A stretch of DNA of 64,000 bases from Ailurus styani. Lineage: Eukaryota > Chordata > Mammalia > Carnivora > Ailuridae. A program made the translations under genes and the position numbers. The notes below the pieces were generated by a model. It saw nothing but the letters and a program-made list of their open reading frames with translations, searched no databases and was not told the DNA's origin. Shown one piece after another: positions 48,735 through 60,206 of this stretch (the first letter of the stretch is position 1; every line of letters starts with the position of its first letter). The stretch covers positions 10,296,336 to 10,360,335 of the forward strand of contig LNAC01000032.1 of the NCBI GenBank assembly GCA_002007465.1. The letters run 5' to 3'.

Positions 48735-49145
48735 GCCTCCGGTTGCCTCTGCATGGGGCCCTGCCAGGCTGCTCCTCTGAACACCGCCCCCCGCCCCATA
48801 TCTGCCACCCAACTCCTTCGTCTTCGTGTTTCTCCTTCTGCCTAGCTTTCTTCATGGACACTTGGCCGCTCTGTTTTAATATTGCAGCCCCTCCTTCCAC
48901 CTTGAGGCGCATTCAGTCCCTTCGTGCTGCTCTCCCTTCCCACCGCGCTTCGTACCTTTCAAAATTCTGTATGATGCACTCATTTCTGTTTCTTTGTATC
49001 GCCTTTCCCTCCCTGTCCAGCCCAGCTAGAACGTCAGCTCCGTAAGAGCAGGCGCTTGGGTCTGTTTTGTTTCCTGATTTACCCCAAGCCCCTAGAGCGC
49101 TGCCCGGCTCACGGGAGAGATGCTTGGATACGTGTTAATGAACGA
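48735..49145 (+). mobile_element. L2 LINE 3' region
   Basis: Contains CATCTGCCACC-type L2 coding remnant text and the L2 end pattern CTAGAACGTCAGCTCCGTAA, GAGCAGGCGCTTGGGTCTG. Diverged. Confidence 0.6.
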
Positions 49146-50585
49146 GGAGCCTCTCCTGAGATCACAGACCCTCCAAGCCCTGGCAGCGGGGCTCAGTGGG
49201 TGGCATGTGTTCAGGTGTTCCGGCTACGTGGAGGCTGTGGGGGCCAAATGACGTCAGAGAGGGTGACCCCGGCTCAGACGGGGAATGTCCTGTTTACAGG
49301 TTCGAGCTTTATCTGTCATGCCATCTTCTCATGAGGATTCCGGACAGTTTGAGTGCACCAGCTGGGACATGGGGACCCAGTGGCAAAATTGGGATTGACT
49401 TTTTGAGTATTGAATTTTCCACTAGCCCAGGCTTACTCCTCTGACAGTACAAGAATTATGTCCAGAGGCTTTTTATTCCTAATATCAGCCCTTGCTCTAT
49501 AAAGACAACATGTGTTTTGTTAACATAAATATTTGGCACACTTGTGTGGACTGTTCCACTCCCCCTCCCCCCACCCCATCCCTGTGAGAACTGGAGTGTT
49601 GGTCACACGAGAGTGTCAGCAAACATCTAATGAAAAGTACCTGTGTTGTAGTTTAAGGAAAATACATTTTTTCCCCCTAAAGGCACTCTTTCCTCTCTTC
49701 TGTGCCAAATGTTTTCAATGAATCTCTCCTGTTTATTCAGGCAGAGCTTAAATTTTTTTAAACTGCATCAGAATGTCGAAGGAAGAACAGTTCCTTCCAT
49801 TGTTATTTTGGATAATATTTTTGAGGCTCTAATTTAGGTGAGCAGATTGACCTGATCTTCATTTTCCTCTGTCATGTTTACCTTGCTGCATTGTTATTTT
49901 GAGTCTGTTCACGGGATGCTGGGCAGATGCCATTGACGTAATTGTTGTTTTTTAAGCAAAGAGGATTGAAAATGTCTGTTTGAGAGTTGCCTGTGACCTT
50001 TAATGTACACCTGTCCCTAAGTGCTTCCTTTTATGAATAAAAGTGGGGGGAGGTAGATGTGTGTATAGATGTTAAATAACTTATTTTTTTAAGTGTACAA
50101 GCTGAAATATGCTCCTTTATAAAGAGAATTGAGATAGCAGGCAAAATACCGTAAAAGAAAGCTGTCCTTCAGAAATGCCACTAGATCTTACGCTAGTTAT
50201 GAAATTGGCACCTGAGATTTATTTCTGTCAGAGAGGACACAAGATGCATTTGGAAGGGCCGCAGTCTCCATGTAGAAGATGCCAGAAACAGGAATTAACC
50301 CTAACATCTCCCTCTCTCTCCTTCACCCTTGCCCCCTCTCCCCGCCCCCTTCACCATATCAAGCCATCACGGAAAATGTCAGTTTTACTTCCAGCTAGTC
50401 TCAGTTTCCTCTTTTTCTTCACATTTCTATCCAGGACACAATCAGGTGTTGTCTGCGTGACTAAAACTGCCTCCTTCCAGTCCCTGTGTGTTCACTCTGG
50501 ACTCTGTCTTGTCTTTTCTGCAGCCCAAATCTGATAAAGGCCTGTGTCTTTGCCCCATCCCAGCTCACTACACACAGATGGCCCT
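49146..50585. other. Unique intronic sequence
   Basis: No repeat or gene recognised. Confidence 0.5.
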
Positions 50586-50589
50586 TAGA

Positions 50590-51115
50590 AGGCTTCCTTC
50601 ACTGTTAGCATAATGACCGAACTCCTTAATGTGCCTCCTGGGGCCCTGCGTGAGCTGGGCCACGCTCATGTCGCTAATGACAAACCTGCCACTTTCCCCC
50701 CATTCTCCACACACCAGTCACCTTTTAGACCTTTTTACTTGCTGTGTTCCTCTCACCACAGGGCTTTTGCACATTCTCTTCCAACTGCCTGAAATACTCT
50801 TCTTTTCCTTGCCAGGTCACATCTTCTCATCTTTCAGACCCCAGTTCTTAATGCCCTGACATAGGGAATCCCTCCTGAACTACTCTCTGGGTCAGGTCTT
50901 CCTCTTTTGTCTGTACTGGCCTTAGTTTCTTCTCCTTAATAGCAACCTCAAGGGCAGTTTTGTCTTTTATGCTTTATTTGCTTAAAATCTCTCTCTCATT
51001 GGACTGTATGCTCCCTGGGGGCAAGGACTGTATCTGTATTTATCACAGAGAAAAGTAGTACCTAGCACAAAGTAAGAACTCAGGAATATGTGAAGATGGT
51101 GCATGGATGGATGAG
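50590..51115 (+). mobile_element. L2 LINE 3' region, well preserved
   Basis: In order: CACAGGGCTTTTGCACATTC, CCTTGCCAGGTCACATCTTC, CTTTCAGACCCCAGTTCTTA, ATTGGACTGTATGCTCCCTG, GGGGCAAGGACTGTATCTGT and TACCTAGCACAAAGTAAGAA. This is the most complete L2 piece in the window. Confidence 0.85.
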
Positions 51116-51514
51116 TGGCTTCTTAAGTTGTCCGTTATACTAGTTAGAATAGGGCACTGTTCTACTTCCAAGGTGTTGGAGGCTCAGCTCGAACTGAAGC
51201 AACAAAGATCTTGTGTTCGTAGTTCCCAAGAGGGGGCAGATGTGTCCCTCCTGGCAGAGACGCCCGGTTGCCCTGGTCACATCCTAGGGCCAATTTCCTC
51301 TCTAGCTTTTCCTGAGCGTGTGCTCTGCCGGCTTTTATTCTGCAGCACCCGGCAGGCTTCCATCAAGCATGCCCCTCTGTGTCCACCTAGGGCCATTCTC
51401 CATTCCAGTCCATTCTCCATTCCTGTTAGGAATATACCCCTTTGCCTTGAGTGCCTAGAAACTAAAGGGGCGATTTTGAGTCTTAGGACAAGAATCTCAG
51501 GAAAGTACTAAAAC

Positions 51515-51620
51515 CGTTTTGAGCTTGGGCTGAGAACTCAGATCTCCTGAGCAACACGACTTAAGTTTCTGAGGTCTGTTTCCTTATCTATAAAATGGGG
51601 ATATTAATTTTATAATTATT
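51515..51620 (+). repeat. MIR fragment
   Basis: TGTTTCCTTATCTATAAAAT followed by GGGGATATTAATTTTAT. Confidence 0.7.
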
Positions 51621-51765
51621 ATTTATAAATATTAATTTTTAATAATATAATCTATTTAATTTAAAATATCCAAAGTCTATAATTTCAACATATAATCAGT
51701 AATAAAATAACCACTGAGGATTTTCCATTCTTTTAATTTACATTAAGTCTTTAAAATACAATGTA

Positions 51766-51945
51766 GGGTGCCTGGGAGGCTCAGATGGTTAAGCGTCTGC
51801 CTGCGGCTTGGGTCATGATCCCGGGCTCCTGGGATGGAGTCCCGCATCGGGCTACCTGCTCATCAGAAGCGAGAAGCCTGCTTCTCCCTCTGCCTCTCTC
51901 TCTCTCATGAATGAATGAATGAATGAATGAATCAAATCTTTAAAG
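51766..51945 (+). mobile_element. CAN-SINE with (ATGA)n tail
   Basis: GGGTGCCTGGGAGGCTCAGA, CCTGCGGCTTGGGTCATGAT, then a CT-rich stretch and an (ATGA)6 microsatellite at 51907-51932 before AATCTTTAAAGAATAAA. Confidence 0.92.
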
Positions 51946-52207
51946 AATAAAATCCAGTGTATGTCTTACACGTATTAGCACATTTGAGTATGCACTGGCC
52001 AACATTTAGAACGCTTGGTAGCTAGAGGCTGCTCTATTAGGCAGTGCTATCTTAGTGAATTCATATGAAACAGTGCCTAGTTCCTACTTAGCATTGAACA
52101 GATCTTGGCAAAATTATTGTTGCTCATTTTAAAACATCAAAAAATGGGTGGTCAGACATTTGTACTGCATGTTTGCATATATTGCCACGTGGGAGAGGCC
52201 TCAGGTC

Positions 52208-52226
52208 NCCCCCCCCCCCCCCCCCC
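52208..52226. repeat. Single N plus poly-C run (closed gap)
   Basis: One N at 52208 is followed by 18 Cs, then GCCCCC. Probably a sequencing stall at a homopolymer. Confidence 0.9.
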
Positions 52227-53094
52227 GCCCCCTTTTCAAAGGAACCAAGAGTTGACTTTTAAGTGTTCTTCCCCGTTGCCTGAAGTTGGCCTCAAGGTAT
52301 CAGAATGAGGTCAGTTTGGTGGTTGACGGACGACTTTTCTTCCAGAGGTGGGGAACGGGGAACCTCAGCGTGCCTCCAGTGCTGCGTGCCTGTCTCTGTT
52401 TTTGGCTCTCTTCTGTTTAATTACTTGAAGCTGGAACAACTTGATTTTAAAACAAAACATATGGGCTGAGAGTAATTGGGAGGACGTTTGCTAGTGACGT
52501 AGCAGTGAAGGTATGCACAGTTGAGGCCCCAGCTCTGTGCCGCTTGCTTGCTTGGGGATCAAGTGCTTCCCTTAACTGCCCTGTGCTTTGTCTTCGAGTT
52601 CTTAAACCTTGTTTGGAGAATCACAGTTAAAGCAGGAAGTCTTAGAGCAGGATTGTAGAGGACATTGTCCGGAAGTCGTCTGTAAATTCTGATTCTTCCC
52701 TCGCTCCCTCCTCTTGGTGGAAAGTCACTGGTTGCTCATCTGTTTATATGATTTGTGAAGGAAAAGCGGTTTTCAAAGTGCCCAGAAGAGAGGAGAGCTT
52801 CGTACAAAGAGGAGAAAGATGGCCCACCTTTGAACTTCTCTGTTCTTCTAAGTTACTCCGTGGCTGACTTGCACCCGGGAATTTCTGTTCTGTAATCCTC
52901 ATGCGAAGGCAGGGTTCACGTCGTTTTACCTCTTTGAGGCCACTTTGCTTCCTGGAGGGAGGAATGTACCATGTCCTCATCATAGCATGTGTGATTCTAA
53001 TCGAAATGCCTCTACTTTCTATCCCGTAGGGAAAAATGGGAAATTATCAGGACTGGTAAGAATGCATACTTTGACATCCGTCTCCTCTTGGTTC

Positions 53095-53295
53095 ACATCT
53101 CTGCTGCTTTGTTCAGTAGTGGTGTGCTTCTAAGCAAATGGAACCCCGTAAGCCTCATTCTTCCCTTTCTTAAAATGGGGTTAATGACAGTTCCTGTTCC
53201 ACAATAAAATTGTGGTGAAGCTTAAAAGAGACACTGCAGACAAAGCACTAATAAGCACAGTGCCTGCCTGTCCAGTAATAAATAAATGTTAATGA
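53095..53295 (+). repeat. MIR
   Basis: TTCTTAAAATGGGGTTAATG, ACAGTGCCTGCCTGTCCAGT and AATAAATAAATGTTAATGAT. Confidence 0.85.
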
Positions 53296-53300
53296 TTTAG

Positions 53301-53319
53301 NCCCCCCCCCCCCCCCCCC
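53301..53319. repeat. Single N plus poly-C run (closed gap)
   Basis: One N at 53301 is followed by 18 Cs and then unique sequence. The left side is the end of a MIR; what lies between is uncertain. Confidence 0.9.
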
Positions 53320-55150
53320 GAGGAACAGAACTGACCGTGATGTTCTTGGGCACGCCGTCCCTCCCATCACTTGTGGTGACGGTGATGGAGTACTGCATCA
53401 GCGCAGGTGGTTGACCATTTGTCCATGGAGAGCTTCTGTTGTGAGAAGGGGAGGCTTTTCACTGGGATGAGTTTCACATCGATAGGTGTGAAGTCAAGCA
53501 CCCTGTGATTTCGAGGTCTGATGGGATGCTGTGTCTGCCCTTCTAGTTCATTACTGTATTGAGTGAGGGACCTCTGTGTATGAAAGTAACATGCTGAATT
53601 GCTCTGCTTTTGTACTACAGACCCCCGAGTGACTTGGAGTCATTTGGGGGGACTGGTGCATTTGTCGTTTTCCATCAAAAACATAAAGTGACACAGCACT
53701 CCGACCAGGGCCGTAGAGGCACCGACCATCGTTTTCTGTTGGGACGTTCACAACGACCCTTTCCAAACCTCTAAGAGCAAGAGCAGAAAGAAAGGGGTCT
53801 TCCGTTTTTGCCAAATCAAGGACATCCCGGAGCTTTAGCGTCTAGGGGTTCTGAAGGTATTGGATGCGGTTTCACTACAGAGTCTGATAATTGGCGGGAG
53901 ATTTGGGAAATTCTGCTTCTAAAAACACAACCAGATTTTCAGGGCAGTCAGCCATCTGTTTTTTTTCAGTGCTGCCTTTCCCCTCTGCTCCCACTATTTC
54001 CCCCAGCCCCCCTCGGATCGAAGAGCCGATGCCCATGACGTGTCAGCACCCCCTGCAGTGAATGAAGACCTCACCAGGTGGACCGCTCTCAGATTTCCCC
54101 AGAACGGCAAAGAAGAACCACCCGCACGCCCGTCTTCTCTGCACAGCCCTCTCAGTGGACAGCTTTCCTGACATTTAACTTAATCAAGATGTTAGTAAAA
54201 TAAACAGGGTGTGCTGCTGCCATCAGATTGAAAATGCTTGTTAACCTGCCCGCTCTCTTTGCACTTCAGTGTTTGGGAAGGAAATTGTGAGTTGCTCTTG
54301 GTAATGAAGATGAGGAGTAAGATGTGTCTTTGCTTATGGCCAATTACACCCGGTCCTGACCACTGGGCTCTGAGGGGGGTGGACAGCACTGTACAATGTG
54401 TCATCAAACATGGGACAGCCTGATTACAAGACCTGCTATTATTTGGGGTAAAATCAAGGGGAAAAAGACTGAGATACCATCGATTTTAAGACCTGTTCCG
54501 ATTTCAGACATGTTAAAATGTGGGGGGGAAAAATGTGTATATCCGAGCAGATGGAATATGGTGACAACTAACTACAATGGGAAATCCCCCGGGGTTCTGC
54601 TTGCTCCCCCCACCCCCCACCCCAGCACAGCTCAGGGGCAGCACTGTCGGGGGTGTGGTTGGGGAATAGGCAGCTCTGTGTTGGGTGTCCCTGTACCTCA
54701 CTGGGGTGTTTGTGTGCTCCTGGGTATATGGCACTGAGGTGAGACCAGGCCAGGCCATGGAAGCCCTCTCAAGGATGATAGAGGTTCTTTAAGTTTCTGA
54801 AAATGGAAGAATCCAGGACTTTTCTTTGGGTCGTGTTGGCTTTGTAAGATTCATGTTACCTTTTGAAGAAGGGTCAGGAGTGTATGTTGAGTGTGTTCTG
54901 CATGCCCTCTTCCTGGCCCGTCTCCAGCGGCATGATGATGTAGAGAGAATCTTTTCCGTTCCTGTCCCTCATATTCCGTTTTCTAGGGAACACCAGGCTT
55001 AGATTTATGGGGGCAGGAACCGTGCCCTCTCTTACACTGAAAGGCAGCAGTAAACATTATTAATAACTTGGGTTTTACTCAAGGTTCTACCTAATTGTTA
55101 TCCTTCGTAATACCAATGACTTCGAAGCACCTACATGTCCCCAATCCTTC
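53320..55150. other. Unique intronic sequence
   Basis: No recognised element; C-rich patches near 54000 and 54610. An antisense frame at 53551-53814 lacks any family resemblance. Confidence 0.45.
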
Positions 55151-55154
55151 TTTT

Positions 55155-55700
55155 TAAAAAACTTAAAATTTTATTTTGCCAGCTTTACTGAGATAGAATT
55201 GACAAATAAGAGTATTAGGTATTTAAAGAGTACAACGTGATGATTTGCTATGCATATCCATTGTGAAGGAATTCCCCACCCTTGATTTAACACATCTGTG
55301 ACCTCACAGTGACCTTCCGGTGTGTGAGATCATTTCCGTTCCCTTAGCAGAAGTTCAGTTTTACAAGACAGTGTTACCAACTGTAGTCGTGGTGTTTACA
55401 TTAGATCCTCAGACCTTCTTCATCTTACAGCTTGTACCTTTTTGCTAACCTTTTTTTATCCCCCCCACCTCCCGCCCCTGGCAACCACTTTTTTACTCTG
55501 TTTCTTTGAGTTCAATTTATTTATTTAGATTCCACACGTAAATGATACTGTGTGGTATTTATCTTCTCCGTCTGGCTTATTTTACTTTGCATTATGCCCT
55601 CCAGGTTCATCCATGTTGTTGCAAATGACTGGATTTTCTTCTTTACTAAGGTTGAATCATACTCCGTTGAATATATATACCACAATTTCTGTACTCAACC
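55155..55700 (-). mobile_element. Old L1 3' end, antisense, just upstream of the exon
   Basis: GCCAGCTTTACTGAGATAGA, GAGTACAACGTGATGATTTG, CTGGCAACCACTTTTTTACT, AGATTCCACACGTAAATGAT, CCAGGTTCATCCATGTTGTT and TATATATACCACAATTTCTG are reversed L1 landmarks in order. The element ends about 190 bases before the TSPAN5 exon. Confidence 0.88.
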
Positions 55701-55860
55701 CTCCTTAATGCTTAATTTTAATCAAGGTGATTATAGTATTTCTTTTTCTGCCAAAGGCTGTCAATCAGATCTTAGACGAGTATTTCTCAGCCTGGTAAAG
55801 TGTCAAAAGAATTGGTCGAAAACTTTATTTGTATTAGTAAAACACGGCATTTACCCTTAT

Positions 55861-55889
55861 ACTTAATACCCTTTTTTTCTTTCTTTCAG
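55861..55889 (+). promoter_or_regulatory. Splice acceptor region of the TSPAN5 exon
   Basis: TTAAT (candidate branch point, A at 55866) is followed by a nearly unbroken pyrimidine tract and CAG at the exon edge. The spacing of 23 bases is normal for a mammalian intron. Confidence 0.75.
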
Positions 55890-55940
55890 TTTTTGGGAAT
55901 AGCATTTCTTGGAATTGGACTGTGGGCGTGGAATGAAAAA
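55890..55940 (+). CDS. TSPAN5: TSPAN5 internal coding exon (first transmembrane segment, C-terminal part)
   Basis: This 51-base exon encodes FLGIAFLGIGLWAWNEK in 17 whole codons. It is preceded by a pyrimidine tract ending TTTCTTTCAG (acceptor AG at 55888-55889) and followed by GTAAGT (donor at 55941). A candidate branch site TTAAT has its A at 55866, 23 bases before the acceptor AG ends. The peptide matches my recollection of tetraspanin-5 just after its first ~27 residues: the hydrophobic run is the end of TM1 and WAWNEK enters the small extracellular loop. The close relatives TSPAN17 and TSPAN14 differ at several of these residues. TSPAN5 belongs to the TspanC8 group, four-pass membrane proteins that bind the metalloprotease ADAM10 and control its exit from the ER and its substrate choice, including Notch. 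Both exon boundaries fall in phase 0. No other TSPAN5 coding exon is seen here. The identity is from memory of the family, not a search. Confidence 0.93.
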
Positions 55941-55944
55941 GTAA

Positions 55945-58080
55945 GTTGAATATCATGAAAATGCACCCATTTTGGTTTTTAGAAGTTGCACATTATACTA
56001 CATGTTGTCTCCTTTTCCTTTGACAGCTGCAGAGTATAAAGAAACGTGGTTCTTTAATGAAAGAAAGTGTTCTTGGAAGATAATGTTGTATTTCTAAGGC
56101 TCTTTAGGAATGAAGACTAAATCAGTCATTATATCAAAATAATTACAAAAGTCACAGTACATGTGCATAACAGAGATCGTGTGTTGAAATTGTGTCAGTT
56201 AGCCAGAGATAACCTGTTTTTGTAGAACATTTCCTCACTCTGGCACAAGAATTTCAGTAATGCTTATAAATATCACCAAACCACCTGCAGACTTCTCTCT
56301 CTCTGTCTCTCTCTCTCTCTCTCAAACCTTATTACTGAAGCCATAAAGATGATTTTTCTTTTCAGTGTGAGCATTATATAATAAGCTATTAGCATGTTGT
56401 ATGAAGGAAGGGGGATATAATTCATGTTTGAATATCAGATAAACTTCACGTTAATACTAAAGAATGTGATACTTGTCTATTGAAAGTATTCAGGAATGTT
56501 CAAAATTGAGCAGGTACAATATACAGTATTTACAATTGTAATATTTATGTATTTATGAGCAAATATAGTATTTCCTAGGAACTATTTCCTCAATATTTCC
56601 TAGGAAAGTGTCTGGAAATATGAGGAGCTTATGCTAGGCTACGGTGAAAACACAATGTTCTGGACAGTTGATGCTCTAAACAACATGCTCATGACCCTAC
56701 CACCCTGTGTCCAGTTCTCTGCCTTAGTTCCCATCTGCACCTTTTGTTTCTTGACAAGTTCTTCTGAGACCAGGCACTGGAATTCAAAAATTAACATGAA
56801 TTCCTTTTTTCTTCCTTCTTTGGGAGTGGAATCATTGACAGCATTTTATCTTCCACCTTGAGGAAGTGAGGGAGTGTGTGGATGGGTGAAAACTCACAGA
56901 CACAGAGCTTAGCTTCAGCTTTTCCAGAAGACCTGTCTGTTATCTCTTCGGTATTTCTTCCTTTGACCTTGACCATGGCCTGAAGCCAAGAGTTTCTGTG
57001 AGATGTTCTGTGTTTCAGGAGAGCAAAACTAAGAAAGTCCAGCAAACAAAAGCCCCGTCAGATGCCAGTAGGAATTTCTACAAGAAAAAAAAATGTTCAG
57101 ATTGCATCAAATAAAACTCAAGAGTAAATCCCGAGTTTTGAAAGTGAACCGCCCTCTGTTTATTTACAAAATACTTCTACAGAATGTAAAGTGTTTTATA
57201 GAAAACCAACCACCTGCCCACAACATTCTGAAGGAGGGCAGTGATGAAGGGAGACAAGTTCCCCAAACAGACATAACTTCATCTCTAGAAACTTTTATGT
57301 TGAATACTCATCATCTTTTGGAAAAGCTAATCAGTCCCCTTTTCAGCTTATAGATATGTATTGGTGGAATCTCAGAAATGTTACTTTTAGAAGCCTTCTG
57401 ATTGGTTAATGCTGGATAACACAGCTTTTTATAATCCTCCTTTAATAAGAGTCCATTTCTATCTGATTTGAAAAGATGTTGGAAGGCATTAAATGAACTA
57501 ATTGTCTATTGTAGCGATAAACAGACCATTGGTAATTTTGAAGGTTTTTTTTTCCTCTTTGTGAAATATAATTACCTTCTTGTTTCATCAGTTACCCCAA
57601 AAGTCTTTTCTGTGATAAAATCACAAAATTCTAAAGCTGGCAAGGTCACACAAATATCAGAGCAAGGGGGTGCTGTGGTGGGTGCTGGGGGGTGAGGGGG
57701 CATAGCAGACCCCTCCTTGTCAGGGCCACTGCCAGTAAACAGAAAGTTTCCCTGGAGACCTGATGTAACTTGGCCAGTCACCCAGCTACTGTGGAGCAGA
57801 ACTCTGTGAGCTGGGACCACGTGGAGGCAGCAGGGGGTAAAGGACATGTAGGAACCCAGTTTGGTACACATGGGCCCCATCTCTGCACCCCCTCACCCCC
57901 CAGCATGGGGATGCAGCGGTGAATGATGGGGAGTCCCTGCACCTGTGGGGCCCTGACAATAGGCAGTTAACTAGCTGAGGACTTCTTCTTACAACCTTGG
58001 ATGCTGCCACTTGGATACCAGCCACCAAGGTCTCTGTAACTGCAATGGACTTGCACCGGTTCCCCTGCTTCCTCAAGGGA
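55945..58080. other. Unique sequence downstream of the exon
   Basis: AT-rich intron with a (CT)n tract; no further TSPAN5 exon recognised. Confidence 0.55.
56291..56323. repeat. (CT)n microsatellite
   Basis: CTTCTCTCTCTCTGTCTC then an uninterrupted CT run. Confidence 0.9.
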
Positions 58081-58084
58081 CTTC

Positions 58085-58530
58085 TTTAAGATGTATGTCC
58101 GATGATTTCACTCCTCTGCTCCCGTCAGCTGATTTTCCATAGCTCGCTGCAAAGCATAAAGTTGATACAGTCCCGTTTGGGCCCTTGCCCCAACACTGAG
58201 ACGTTTTTCCTGCTTCAGTGGCATCTGTGCATATGTCCGCACTGGCGCTGCTCTAGACACCGCCCCCTGCCAGAGTCTCAAGGGACATTTGTCTCCCTCC
58301 TGCTCTGAGCACTCTTTGCCTGGCTACCAGCAGGCTTTGCTCCTTCTCCTCCAAGTCTGGCTCAAATGACCTTCCCGTGGAACCCATATGACCACCTGCC
58401 TCTCTACTTGGACCTGCTTCCTCACACTCAGGTCCACGGGACATGCTGTCTGCTTCCCGTTATCGCACCTTTCATGGCATGTCCTCAGCATCTTGAACTC
58501 TGCCTGACACAGACAGACTCTGGGGAAAAT
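58085..58530 (+). mobile_element. L2 LINE 3' region
   Basis: TCACTCCTCTGCTCCCGTCA, CATTTGTCTCCCTCCTGCTC, GTCTGGCTCAAATGACCTTC and later CCTGACACAGACAGACTCTG follow L2 order. Diverged but recognisable. Confidence 0.65.
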
Positions 58531-58632
58531 GTCTTCTCTAAGAAGTGAATTCAGGAAGAGGAGTGAACAGTAAATCAAGATCCCAGAGAAGGTGCAGTGG
58601 GGTTGGATGGCACACAGGGAAGAAAAGTGCGC

Positions 58633-58652
58633 GGGGGGGGGGGGGGGGGGGG
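58633..58652. repeat. Poly-G run of 20
   Basis: GCGC is followed by an uninterrupted run of 20 G. It can form a G-quadruplex and is likely length-variable or mis-sequenced. Confidence 0.9.
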
Positions 58653-59099
58653 CAGCGGGCCAGCGGGAGAGAGGGACAGGGAAGGGCAGCAGTTTTCCCC
58701 ATGGTAGTCTGTAGGCTCTCTTCTTCCCTGGGCCTTCACACCCGTACTTCTGGGGTCCCTCAGGACACTGGCCACAGGGTGGGCACTGAGCAGGTCCCCC
58801 AGCATTCCCCCGTCCCTGCAGGACTGGCACCCATAATGTGGGACCACGAAACCCGAGGGGAAACCATGGGTGATCACCAGGCCACACTACCGGGCTGCCC
58901 CCTCCTGCTGAGCCTCCTCTCCCCGTGACCCCCTCCCTCTGAACCTCTCTTCCTGTGATCACCTCCCCCTGACCCCATTCCCCTTCACACACAACCCCCC
59001 CAAACCCACTTGCACTCAGGTACTGGTGAATGCTGCTGAGAAAGGTAAGGTGTAGTTAGAGGGTGGTAGGAGAAGGGGTCTTTTTTTAGAGAAGAGTAG

Positions 59100-59400
59100 T
59101 GGGGAATGGTCTCCCTGTGGAAGTGGCATTGGAGCAGAGACCTGGAGGAAGTAGGCGGGATCTGCCGAGAGCTAGGGGAATAGCATTTCAAGCAGAGGGA
59201 ACAGCAAGTATGGTGGTGGTGAGGCAGGACCTTGGGGATTCCAAGGAACAGAAAGTAGGCCAGTAGGGCTGGAAGGGAGGGAGCAAGGATGAGGCAGAGG
59301 GGCAGGTGTGGCAAGAGGGGCAGGCAGAGGTCAGAGCAGGGTGGGTCATGCATAAGTTTGGATGAGAGAAAGTCACCAGAGCATTTTGAATTTTGGTAAG
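59100..59400 (-). mobile_element. L2 LINE fragment, antisense
   Basis: GCATTTCAAGCAGAGGGAAC, GTAGGCCAGTAGGGCTGGAA and AGAGGTCAGAGCAGGGTGGG match reversed L2 text; a similar fragment lies at 20985-21430. Confidence 0.65.
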
Positions 59401-59479
59401 GGAGTGGCTCCCCCCCCCCCTTATTAAGTATCTGGCTTTTGCTTTAAGAGCGCTCTGGTGCTTATATGGAGAAAGAGCC

Positions 59480-59665
59480 CAGCTTTGGGTCTGAACAGAC
59501 CTGAGTTCCAATGCTGTTCCTTCTGGGCAATTCTGTTACCTTCTCTAAGATGCCCTCTCCTCGTGTGCACCACAGAGAGACAATAATGTCACTGCTAGGA
59601 CTGTTGTGAGGATTAAATGAGACGGTCCCCTAGCAGTGCCCGTACAGAGTGAATGCTTCCTGTGC
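59480..59665 (+). repeat. MIR
   Basis: CCTGAGTTCCAATGCTGTTC, GTTGTGAGGATTAAATGAGA and CTAGCAGTGCCCGTACAGAG. Confidence 0.85.
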
Positions 59666-60206
59666 GCGGAGCCCCCTCCCCGGACATGTGACAACAGCAC
59701 GCTGCTTCCACACGGGGAGGGGCAGAGAGGGGGCTTCGGAAGCTGCCTCGGGTTTTAGGAGCGTTCAGGCTTTGATCCACAGACCCGAGAATTAGTTTTA
59801 TTCTGAAGGAGGGTATGGTCTGCATTGATCCCCTTGGTGACTGACTGCAGAGGCGACTCTTGTGAAGCCCTTTGGGTTAACTTCTGAGCTGGACCCAGCC
59901 TCAGACGGGGTGAAATTTTGAGGTGAACCAGAATGTGGCCGAGGGTGGTAGGCAGCATGCTCCTCCTGGGCCGATATCGCCAGCCTGTGAATTAGTTAAT
60001 CCCCCCCACCCCCCCACCGCCCCAGGGATGTGGTGACATTTACTTGAAGGAACACCTAGGGTTGGATTATCTCCAAACCAGGTCACATCTGGAAGGATCA
60101 GCTTTCCTTAATAGACAGAGCGTTACACATTTTTATGTGGAATACAGAAACACTCGAGACAAAAATTATTAACCCTCCAAACATTCTTAATACCAGGCAG
60201 AGTCTT

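Larger units (their letters stand above)
1..55889 (+). other. TSPAN5: TSPAN5 first coding intron (3' portion)
   Basis: Everything upstream of the exon acceptor is read as intron. No CpG island and no sequence for the start-codon exon were seen, so that exon should lie left of the window. The intron is filled with CAN-SINEs, L1, L2, MIR and hAT fragments plus unique DNA. A large first intron fits what I recall of TSPAN5 in other mammals. Unannotated noncoding exons or enhancers inside it cannot be excluded from sequence alone. Confidence 0.8.

Noticed and set aside
48302..49045. Longest open frame in the window (247 codons, + strand)
   Set aside because: Composition is low-complexity Pro/Ser-rich, its second half lies in an L2 remnant, and no splice or family signal supports it. 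A chance frame in a GC-rich stretch.
53320..53440. Antisense frame that reads like a short protein segment (…QYSITVTTSDGRDGVPK…)
   Set aside because: The composition is plausible for coding sequence, but I could not assign a family, there are no clear splice sites and it abuts a gap. A translated search would decide; for now treated as chance.
55890..55940. Assignment of the exon to TSPAN17 or TSPAN14
   Set aside because: As I recall them, those paralogues differ here (for example LGALFLAIGLWAWGEK and AGVVFLGVGLWAWSEK), whereas all 17 residues agree with TSPAN5.
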